From Akkermansia muciniphila (lineage in GTDB: Bacteria > Verrucomicrobiota > Verrucomicrobiia > Verrucomicrobiales > Akkermansiaceae): a stretch of 64,000 bases of DNA. Under the pieces are notes generated by a model. That model was given only the letters and a program-made list of their open reading frames with translations. It had not been told where the DNA came from and did no database searches. Each line of letters begins with the position of its first letter. Positions within the stretch are counted from its first letter, which is position 1. The stretch is taken from the NCBI GenBank assembly GCA_945890645.1, contig CAMDCV010000001.1, forward strand, positions 1-64,000, written 5' to 3'. The translations under genes were made by a program, and so were the position numbers. Shown here one piece after another: positions 50,979-61,600 of this stretch.

Positions 50979-52022
50979 TTACACGGATTGCAATCCCGCT
51001 TTTTCATCGAGTCCGAAAATCAGGTTAAATGATTGCACGGCCTGGCCACCGGCACCCTTAACGACGTTGTCTTCGGCACTGGTGAGGATGAGTCGGTCCG
51101 TGCGGGTATCGAGATGCCAGCCGATATCGATGAAGTTCGTGCGCGTGACATTTTTCGTATCGGCACAAACGCCCGCGCCGAGCAAGCGCACGAAGGGTTT
51201 ATCCGCATAGGCTTTGTGCAAGGCCGCGCCAACTTGGTCGAGGTCAACGCCCTCGTGAATGTTCGCCGTGATGGCACTGTGAATGCCTGTATTCACTGGC
51301 ACGAGGTGAGGAATGAAGGTGATGCAAACGGACTCACCCGCGGCGATGGAGAGCTCCTGCTCGATCTCCGCGAGATGGCGATGCTTCGGCAGACCATAGG
51401 CGCGCAGGCTTTCATTGCATTCGCAAAACAGATAGGCAGTGTCGGCCTTTTTCCCTGCACCACTGACGCCGCTCATCGAGTTGGCGATGATGCTGTGGGG
51501 ATCGATGAGATTTTCGCGTAGCAGGGGGATGAGCGGCAACAGGATACTCGTCGGGTAACAGCCGGGCGATGCCACTAATGATGCGGTGGCGATTTCTTTG
51601 TCGTAAATTTCCGCCAGCCCATAGACCGAACGCTCTAACAGAATCGGAGCAGGGTGGGGGTGTTGGTAGAATTCTTGATAGACGTGGGCATCGTGAATGC
51701 GGAAGTCGGCACTGAGGTCGATGACTTTAATACCACGCTCTAACAGCGCGTTGGCAATTTCGGCAGCGACGCCGTGCGGCAAGGCGAGAAAGGCGACCCG
51801 TGCGCCCGTGGAGGCGATGGTGTCAGGATCAGGCTCGATGAATTTCAGTTCCGAACCGGGCAAACCACGATAGCGAGGGAAGAGTGAAGCGATGGTCTTG
51901 CCGGCTTCTTGACGAGAGGTAACTGCACAGAGATTGACATCGGGGTGTTGGAGTAGGAGGCGCAACAATTCACTTCCCGTGTATCCACTGGCTCCGACGA
52001 CGGCTGTTTTGATGCGTTGCAT
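50979..52022 (-). CDS. argC: N-acetyl-gamma-glutamyl-phosphate reductase
   Basis: 347 residues, reducing N-acetylglutamyl phosphate with NADPH in arginine synthesis. The nucleotide-binding start is IKTAVVGASGYTGSELLRLLLQHPDV. The catalytic cysteine is Cys155 in VASPGCYPTSILL. ANSMSGVSGAGKKADTAYLFCECNESLRAYGLPKHRHLAEIEQEL and FIPHLVPVNTGI follow, all family blocks. The gene is first in the argC-argJ-plsX-methyltransferase run and is divergent from tRNA-Pro. The ATG at 52022 is preceded by a C-rich stretch and no SD. Confidence 0.97.
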   Translation of the reverse strand: MQRIKTAVVGASGYTGSELLRLLLQHPDVNLCAVTSRQEAGKTIASLFPRYRGLPGSELKFIEPDPDTIASTGARVAFLALPHGVAAEIANALLERGIKVIDLSADFRIHDAHVYQEFYQHPHPAPILLERSVYGLAEIYDKEIATASLVASPGCYPTSILLPLIPLLRENLIDPHSIIANSMSGVSGAGKKADTAYLFCECNESLRAYGLPKHRHLAEIEQELSIAAGESVCITFIPHLVPVNTGIHSAITANIHEGVDLDQVGAALHKAYADKPFVRLLGAGVCADTKNVTRTNFIDIGWHLDTRTDRLILTSAEDNVVKGAGGQAVQSFNLIFGLDEKAGLQSV

Positions 52023-52196
52023 GAGGGGGCACAGTGGCAGGAAGGGGCCTGTTTGCCAATGCTCAAATCGAAATTATCGGTTGCTTATGCGCAATATTCC
52101 ACAAGCCTTGATTCAACAGAAAATGTAGGTTTTGAAAAATTCTATGCTTGCCAAGTTCTGGTTCCTCTGTTTTTCTTCGCGCCCGTTCATTATGTT

Positions 52197-52273
52197 CGGG
52201 CTGTAGCGCAGCCTGGTAGCGCACTTGCCTGGGGGGCAAGGGGTCGTGGGTTCGAATCCCGCCAGCCCGACCA
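52197..52273 (+). tRNA. tRNA-Pro (anticodon GGG)
   Basis: A complete 77-nt cloverleaf with encoded CCA. The acceptor stem CGGGCTG pairs with CAGCCCG, the D-arm carries the AGCGCAGCCTGGTAGCGC pattern, the anticodon stem CTTGC/GCAAG encloses the seven-base loop CTGGGGG with anticodon GGG, and the T-arm shows GTGGG-TTCGAAT-CCCGC. GGG reads CCC and CCU. The gene stands alone, 174 bp upstream of and divergent from argC. Confidence 0.98.
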
Positions 52274-52699
52274 CTACTAACTCATAGTTGGTTATCTGAA
52301 AAATGCCAGCTGATCAGGTCATAGGGGAGTCATCCAGATAGACTTAGGGGTGCTGATTATTTATGAAAAAGCTGCTTCTTAGATCATGGAGTCAGCGCAC
52401 CTGCGGTAAATGGTTAGATTGCGATGGGTGCATCTAAAATGCAATTGAGCTGGCATCAGCGGGCTTTCTGTAGAGTACAAACAAAGCTTTCTGGAAGGCT
52501 GATCAAGAACACTAATAAAATATCTTTACACTGCGAATCGTACGGATAGTTTTCAGAAATGATATTCCCTCATTGTATCTCAAATTCCCATTTTGCTGAG
52601 AACTCTGAAGATGCAGATCAAGTGATGAATCGCTGCTGTATACTGCGCTAATCAAGAGCTTCTTGTTAATATTTTTTAAAAACCTAGATCCTTGCCTTT
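52274..52699. other. Intergenic region before the giant metalloprotease gene
   Basis: 426 bp, A+T-richer than its surroundings, without a recognisable gene. A TATACT (around 52638) and the element TTGTTA-16 bp-TAGATC just before the ATG are possible promoter parts of the large gene, neither strong. No tRNA remnant, attachment-site duplicate or repeat of the tRNA 3' end was seen. Confidence 0.5.
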
Positions 52700-55600
52700 A
52701 TGAAATTGAAAACCCCAAAATCAGTTAAAAGTAAAAAACCGTTATTAGGGATGCTAATCATAGCGCTGAGCGTTGTGATTTGGAATTGGCCGACTACTCC
52801 AGAGTCCTTGCTGCAAACAAGCCATCAAAAATCGTCAAGTTCACGGGCGAAAGAAATGGAGATAAGCGTTCCTGAGACTGTTAGAGAGGCCGTTACTCCA
52901 GTTGCGGCGGCTCCCAGCGCCGACCCGCAACGCGTGATGGCTGAAGTGGTCGATTTCCGAAATTGGGCGAATTCGTATCTCGCCGCTCCCCTAGATCAGC
53001 GAGCAGCGATGCTGAAGAATGGGGAAGAATTTGCAAAAATGCACACGCAGCGGATCGCGGAAATGATTCGTCTCGATCCCGAGCAGGCGATCGCGAATGC
53101 CGTGCCTATGGTGATCCGTCAGGATCTTCCGCCGAGCATCGTTGAGCTGCTTGAGAAACGTGTGAATTTGAAGGCGGCACTGACCGTAAATGGCAACGCA
53201 CCGCTTCCCGGACAGGAAAATTCACCAGACTTCAAACCTTACACCCGCCTGGTCTCCACGGAAGATGGCGACCATTGGAATGCTTATGTCTATGGAAAGC
53301 GCGGTCAACAACGTAGCTTGGACTCTACTTACATCAACGGTATTTCCGTAGGTTATGATATGGCGGTGGCGGATTCCACTGTCCGTCAACTGGAAGTGGG
53401 CGAGCGCCCGGTTCCTGGTGATCGTGAGGTCGTCGAGAGCTGCCCTGTTTCTAAGGAGGAAACGGTTGTCGCAAGAACGGATAGCGGAACGCTTCCTCCT
53501 GTCACGGCAGAGACGCCCGCTTTTGAAACAGCAGAGCGCGTGATTTATGTATGCTCCGGTGGTCACATCGAACAGGTCGCCGATGAATACGCAACCGAAG
53601 AAGAACGCGCCCACTGGGAAGCCCGTGGTGCTACCTTAAATGCGGGCGCTGGCTCTGGTGCGCCCACCGGTCCTATCAGCGCCATCCCTGGTGGCGCGAC
53701 CACAGGACATCGCAAATTGCTCTATATCCGTGTGACATTTCCGGACCATATGATCGATCCGCAGTCCGAGGCGGAATGCCACGATTCTCTGAGGCAGTTG
53801 GCCGATTACATTTCCAAGACCAGCTATGGTCGTTGTTATTTCACCTACACAGTAGCTCCGTTGATTGTTCTGCCATATCCTGAGAGTTGGTATGTCCAAC
53901 ATCAAAATGATGGTGCTGCTGGCGATTCGATCCTAAGAAATCACGCGATCACACTCGCACGCGCCGCAGGGTATGATAACCTCGCTTATAATAACGAAGT
54001 GATCCGTTGGAATGGTGCCGTCGGATCCTACGGTGGCTCCGCGGGTGTTGGTGGTCGCAACATGAATTTAAAGACGAACTCGGTAGGGACACTCTTGCAT
54101 GAGCTTGGTCACAACCTCGGGCTATGGCATGCGAATTACTGGCAAACCAATCCGCCCAGCTCCATCGGACCGGGAAGTAACGGTGAATATGGCAATACCT
54201 TCGATCTGTTGGGAAACAGTGGTAGCATGGGGCAATTTACATCCTATTTCAAAAGCGCCATGGGGTGGCTTCCAAATGATAACCATTGGACAGTGAACAG
54301 CCCTGGACTCTATCGCATCCATCAGTTCGACTACCCAATCGCTGATCCCTCATTCCGCTACGCGATCCGCATCAGGAAGGATAACGAAAGAGATTACTGG
54401 GCCGAGTTCCGCCAGCTTCACACCACGAATACCGGCTTCATGAACGGCCTGATGCTCACATGGGATCGTTGGGGCCAAGGCAACATCGGCGGCAGCGGTG
54501 GCGCTCCCGGAAATGGCAGCAACGGCGGTGCTCAACTGCTCGATATGACACCCGGATCTTTCGGTCACGGCATCACCGATACACGCAACGACTCTGCCCT
54601 CTGGGTGGGGCGAACCTTCAGTGATACGGATGCCAATATCCACATCACTCCCGTTGCGAAAAATACTTCTACGGTTCCGCCATCGATGGATGTTTACATT
54701 TATACGGGCGATGTCTCAGGTAATGACGCTCCGACTCTTTCCATCGCTGCAAGTAACACCTCAGTTGCGACCAACACCAGCATTACGCTAACAGCTACCG
54801 CGACCGACCCGAACGGCGATGCTTTGGCCTATGCTTGGGTTTTCAATGATGGCACCTACTCCACGAATAATAGTTCCGTGCAGACAAAATCTTGGACTAC
54901 CGCTGGATTCTATCAGGTGCTTTGCACCGCGAGTGACATGAAAGGAAAACGCACCACACGTGCAATCCTCATCTCCGTTGGATCGCCTAATACATTTACG
55001 GTAAGTGGAAACATCACCGGCCCCGATTCACTTCCTCTCGAAGGCGTCTATGTTGCCAGTCACGCACCTTCCAATGGCACGAGTCACCCGAGCAGCTCCA
55101 CTTTTAAAGGTACATGGACAGACAGTGATGGCAACTACACGCTCACTGGACTCACTGCTGCTAGCTACACGATCAGCCCCAATCTTTATCCGAATGTTTT
55201 CACTGCCTCGGGCTTCTCCAATCCCGTAGTTGTCGGTCCTAGCACGACTGGGAAAAATTTCACCAGCACTTCCTTGCCCACCATCGCAATCAACATCACC
55301 GACGCAATCGCAAACGAAGGTACTGCACCCGGAACTGGGACTATCCGCATCGAACGCAGCGGCAGTACGGCGAGTGCTCTCTCCGTCCAGATCTTCAATT
55401 CGAACAGCGGTACTGCGACTCGAAATACCGACTACTCACTGTCTCCAGCGCCCACCGCCTCGACAGCTGGTGGTGGCAGCGGTACTTCCGAATACATTAT
55501 TCCGGCGGGCGCTTCTTTCCTCGATATCACCGTCACGCCCGTGAACGACAGCACAGCGGAAGGTATCGAATACGCGGCGCTCGATTTCGCTAACACCAGT

Positions 55601-58600
55601 GGGGGATACATCCTCGCCGGTTCAGCGGTTGCTAATGTAGAAATCATAGACGATGAAAATTCGAACCTGCCTGTCGTTAAACTTACCCAACTCGACAACG
55701 TCGCATCTGAGACTGGCTTTGACACCGCTACGCTCAAGCTTGAGCGCAATGGTTCCACTACTGCCAATCTTACGGTCAACCTAACGATGACAGGCACCGC
55801 CACGAACGGAACCGACTACACGATTCCGTCATCAGTAATTATCCCCGCAGGAAGTGCCACCGTGAATTTCACTATCACACCGATTGATGATGTAGCGCAA
55901 GAAAGCACCGAGACTTGCATCGTCACCATCGCCACCAACGCCGCCTATGCGCGTGATACGCTATCGAATAATCAAACCGTGACCATCCACGATAATGATT
56001 TGCCGGTGCTCACCATCGCTGCGACCGATGCAACTCTAACGGAAACAGCGGGGGATAAAGGTGTTTTCACCATCACGCGAGCAGGTGGAAATCCCTATCA
56101 AGAACTCATAGTCGACTATGCTATTTCAGGCCGAGCCGTGCATGGTGCAGACTACCGCCGCCTTGAAGGACGCTCGATCATTCCTGCCGGTGCCTCCACG
56201 ACCACGGTGGAAATTTATCCTTATGATGACGCAGTGGACGAGGGCATTCAAGATGTCATCCTTCAGCTTCGCAGCACAACCGCTTATTCCATCGGCGGCA
56301 GCGGAACTGCCACCATGAGCATCACCGACAACGATGACTCACAGGTCTATGTGAAACTCACACAAAGCGGAGTCATCGAGCCTGCTACTGGTTCGGTTAC
56401 CGCCGTAGCATATCAAATCATTCGCCCGATCAGCGGTGCCGCTATCATGGTCAATTATGCCATGAGCGGCACAGCCATCAATGGTGTGGACTATACCACG
56501 CTGCCCGGCACCATCGCCTTTGCTGCTGGTGATACCACAAAGACCATCAATGTTTCAGCACTGGCTGATAGCGTTTTTGAAGATGCAGAATCGGTCACCC
56601 TCACTTTGTTGCCGGGCACTGGCTATACACTCATGACCAGCCAAATTCCGAGTGCTACAGGAACCATCGTAGATGGCGATCAACCCACTCTGGATGTCTC
56701 CGCTGCTAATACCGTAACCACGCTTACTACCCAAGGATCCGAAACATCGGCAAGCCTTCGCTTCATCATCTCGCGTGACGTTACCGTCGCCAGCGATCTG
56801 ATCGTCAACTACACCATGAGCGGCACCGCGACCGAAGGCGTGGACTACACCGGCACCACGGGCACTGCTACGATTCTCGCAGGAACGGCTAGTGTTTATA
56901 TCACCATCGTGCCTGTCAATGACACCATTGCCGAGGGGGTGGAAAACATCGTCATGAACATCACGCCAGCTACAGGCACATATGGTCTGCGCACTCCGGT
57001 CGCTACCATGCTACTGGGTGATAATGATGCGTTCACCAGTGGCGCGGTCGCATTCGCCGCAACTACCAGCACTACGAACGAAGCGGCAGGCTCGCACAAT
57101 GTCGCGGTCAATGTCACTGGCACTCCTGCCGGCATCATCACGGTGGGCTATCGCCTCAGCGCAGGCACCGCAACGGGTGGTGGTTATGATTTTAGTTATT
57201 CCAATGGCACGCTCACATTCCCACCGGGCACCACCACTCAGAATATTCCCTTTACGATTCATCCTGATCTGTTGGCGGAACCAGCGGAAACCATCGTGAT
57301 TCAACTTTACAATGTCATTGGCGCAAACCTTGGCACCAGCACACACACTGTCACACTCAACAACCTGTCCATGCCAGAGGCATTCACTGATGCCGCCACC
57401 AACCTCCTTGCGAACAGCGTCACAATCAATGGCCGTGTGTTGCCAAATGCCTTGGCGACAAATGCTTGGTTCGAGTATGGTCCGACCTCTGCTTACGGAA
57501 GTTCTACTGCGCCGCAGTCCATCGGCATCGGCACCACCAGCGTGAGTGTGAACGCAGCCCTCTCCGGTTTTGCTCCGGGCGGCTATCATTATCGCTGTGT
57601 TGCTCAGAACAGCGCGGGCACCACTTATGGTATCAATCAAGTGGTTTCCTCTAGCAATGCCAATCTTGCGGCTATTGTGACGAGCTCCGGAACCTTCACC
57701 CCGGCCTTCGATACCGCTACGTTGGTTTACTCCGTCATGGTGCCACCAGAAATCACTGCGGTGACTGTCACTCCAACCGTTGCCCAAGCGAATGCCTCTG
57801 TGAAAGTAAATGGCGTGACCACTAATTCCGGCAGCCCCAGCCAATCCATAGTGCTCGGTGCTGGCACTACGCAGATTGATGTGGTTGTCACGGCGCAGGA
57901 TGGCATCACCACTAAGTCTTATACGCTCAATGTTGCTGTGCAAACTACTGGTGCTCCGCAGACCATTACTTTCGGTTCTTTACCCCCCAAAGCTTTCGGC
58001 GACCCGCCCTTCGCCCTAGCTGCCGCTGCTTCCTCCGGTCTGCCTGTTTCTTATGCTAGCTCCAATCCTGCTGTGGCTACTGTTTCCGGTTCTACTGTAA
58101 CTATCATCGCTGCGGGCAATACAACTTTCACTGCCACGCAGGCAGGCAATGGCACCTATGCCGCTGCCCCGCCAGTGAATCAAACACTGACGGTCAATCC
58201 AGCATCGCAAACTATCACATTCGGTGCGCTATCATCGGTGCCTGATGATGCCGCGCCATTCGCGCTGACAGCATCGGCTAGCTCGGGTCTAACGGTTTCC
58301 TTTGCCAGTTCCGACCCAGCAGTCGCTACTGTTTCCGGAAACACCCTCACGGTTGTTGGCATGGGCACGACCATCATCACAGCTTCGCAAAGCGGAAACA
58401 GTAACTACAATGCCGCGACTCCTGTGCCACAAACGCTCACCGTCGTCCGCGCCAATCCGCTCGCAGTCGCCGGTGGTCCTTACAACATTGTGATCAATCA
58501 ATCTCTCTCTCTCAATGGTTCCGCTTCCCTTGCGTCACATGGGGAAACGATTTCCTCTTATGAGTGGGACTTGAACAATGACAGCACTTTCGGCGATGCC

Positions 58601-61600
58601 ATCGGTGCCACTCCATCTGCCATCAGCTTCGCTAATCTTACGGGATCTTGGGGTATGATCCAAGGCGCTAACACGATCCAACTGAAGGTTACCGACACTG
58701 CTGGAAAAACCTCCACCATATCGGCAACCGTGCAAATCCTCACTGGACTTACATGGGATGCAAATGGCACGACTGCAGGACAAACCAATGGCGCGGGCGC
58801 ATGGCTCGGTGCCAATTTTTGGTGGAACGGCTCGTCCAATCAAGCGTGGGCTTCTGGCTCAAATGCTACCTTCGGCGGCCTCAACACCGCAGGTGGTGCG
58901 GTCACACTCGGTAGCCCGACGAGTGTGAATTTCATCAACTTCAATACCTTCACCGGCACCTATACGGTCGGCACGACAGGGCAAGAGTTAACGATCAACG
59001 GCGGCATCAGCAAAGCGGCAACATCCGCTGCAGTCACGTTTGTGAGCCCCGTCGCTGTTGGGGCTGATCAGACATGGTCCAACAATTCGACCGGCTTGCT
59101 CTCCTTAAACGCGGCTGTGAACAATAACGGCTACACACTTACCTTTGATGGTAGCGGAACCACTTCCTTGGCTGCGAATGTCAACAGCGTTATTACAGGC
59201 GCTGGCGGCATTATCATGAACGGCACTGGCAGACTCCAGTTAGGTTCAGGTCAAGTGCCAATACACACATACAGTGGCGCTACCATCCTCAATGCGGGTG
59301 TAACCATGGTTTCTAACAACAACCTCGGCACCGGCAACCTCACCCTGAACGGTGGTGTGATCGAAAGCTATTGGGCGACCAATTTTATCCGCGGCCTCGG
59401 CGCGGGAGCAGGGGAGATGCAGCTCACCGGTGGAGCCAGTGGCTTCGCTGTGAACGGCAGCACGGGCGCAAGCGTCATCCTCGGCAACAATGCTGCCAAC
59501 GAAGCGGTTTGGGGCAGTGCTTATTTCAATCCAAGCATCTTAGTTCTCCAAACACCATACTCTCAAGGCACTTCGACGATCACTTTCCAGAACAAGATCG
59601 ATCTCAACGGCACCACCCGCATCATTGAAACATCGGGCGGCGTTTCGGGTTCTGCGACATCCACTATTTCTGGCGTCATCCGCAACAGCACGGGCACTGC
59701 GGGGATCATCAAGAACGGCAATGGCCTGTTGATCCTATCCGGGGCCAATACCTACAATGGCACGACTACTGTGAACTCGGGCATCCTCGATTTCGCCGCA
59801 GCCAGCCTCGGATTTGGCAGTGGATCGGGCCGTAGCATAAGCGTTGCCGCAGGTGCCGCCGTGAAGCGCAATGCTCTCGATAACGCCTTCTTGAGCCGCA
59901 TCATCGAAACACCTGATGAGTTCGCTCTGATGACGAACGCCACGAACAACAATCTCGACTTCAGTGGTGGTGCAGGTGCTAACGTGCCTAATGCTTTCCT
60001 CGGAAACTGGGCGAGCAACGGCGCAAAGACAGAATACGGTGGTCTCATCACACCCGGCGGTGGCAACTACCGCATCGGAGCCAAAGGTAGTTCCGGACTG
60101 CTAGCAATCGTCGGCACCAACAGGCTCACAGGTTCTAACAATCTTGTTGTCGGTGGCACAGGTGCGAATGGCATTCGCGTCATGGTAGCTGGAGCGAACA
60201 ATTTTAGCGGTGAAACGGTCATCAACAGTGGCGCAAAATTGACTCTCGGCAATAACCTGGCCCTCCAGAATAGCGTTCTGAACCTCGGTTCTGCTGGTGG
60301 CAGCTTCGCCCTCAACACTGCGGGAACTGTCACTGGTGCCACTATCGCTGCCAGTCCGACGTTCGGCGGACTGAGTGGTAGTCGCAACCTATTGACTGCC
60401 TTTACCAATTCCGGTGGGAATAATGAGAGCAACCTCGCTGCCACTGCGGTCACAGGTTTCACCGTGAATCCTGGCACAGGTCTAACAGTTTCCTACTCAG
60501 GCAGCATCGTTGATTTCGCGGCGGGGACCACGCTGACTAAATCGGGCCTTGGTACGCAAATTCTCGCTGGAGTAAACACTTTTACCGGTGCGACTAACAT
60601 CAATGAAGGCACTCTTCTGATCGACGGGAGCCTCAGCAACTTCGCCGCATCACTTAACGTAAATGCTGGAGCCACACTCGGCGGTACCGGCACCATCGGT
60701 CGCAACGTATCAATCGCAGATGGCGGCAAGCTAGAATTCAATATCAGCACGACGTCCGTCAGCCATAACTCGCTCGCGATCTCTGCCGGGAGATCATTTG
60801 ATTTCATCGGTTCATCAGAACTCACCATCACCTCAAGTGGCAGTGCAGTGCCCGGCACTTACACACTAATCAGCGGCGGCAATATTATCACCGGAGCCGC
60901 GCCCACTACAGTCAACTTACCGGAGAATTGGGTGGCCACGGTTTCGGTGTCTGGAAACAGCTTGTTGCTGAATCTAATTTCTACGAGTGGCGACATCATC
61001 CCACCCGCACTCGTTGACATCGTCGATGACAAAGGTGGCGCTGCTATTCTTGTCAACACCCAGGTCACCTACACTATAACCTTCAGCGAGGACATTGATG
61101 ACACAACAGTCATAGCCGCCGATTTCGGTAATGCTGGCACTGCGGTGGGTGTCATTGAAAGCGTCACTGAAACCACTCCCGGTGTCTTCCTCGTCTCGGT
61201 CACTCCTATCACCTCCGGAAGCCTCCGACTCAAAGTCAACGCCGGTGCCGTGATCAACGATGTCGCTGGAAATGCCATGAACACCGCTTCTGACATCACC
61301 GATGACACAATCATCACCGTGATGCCTCTCAATACTGCACCAATGGCAAATTCGCAGAGCGTCACCACTGCAGAGGATACGGCACTGCCGATCACGCTCA
61401 CTGGCAGCGATGCGGAACTCGACCCTCTCAGTTTTACGATTGTCAGTTTGCCTTCGAATGGCACGTTGAGTGGCAATGTCCCGAACCTTACTTACACTCC
61501 TTCCGCTAATTTCAATGGCTCGGACAGCTTCACGTTCACCGTAAACGATGGCACGCTCGAATCCGCATTAGCTACCGTCTCACTCAATGTTAGCGCTGTC

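Noticed and set aside
52197-52699. tRNA-Pro as integration site of a mobile element carrying the giant gene
   Set aside because: I saw no integrase and no duplicate of the tRNA 3' end between 52.3 and 64 kb. The right edge of the window is not reached by any element, so it cannot be excluded further out.
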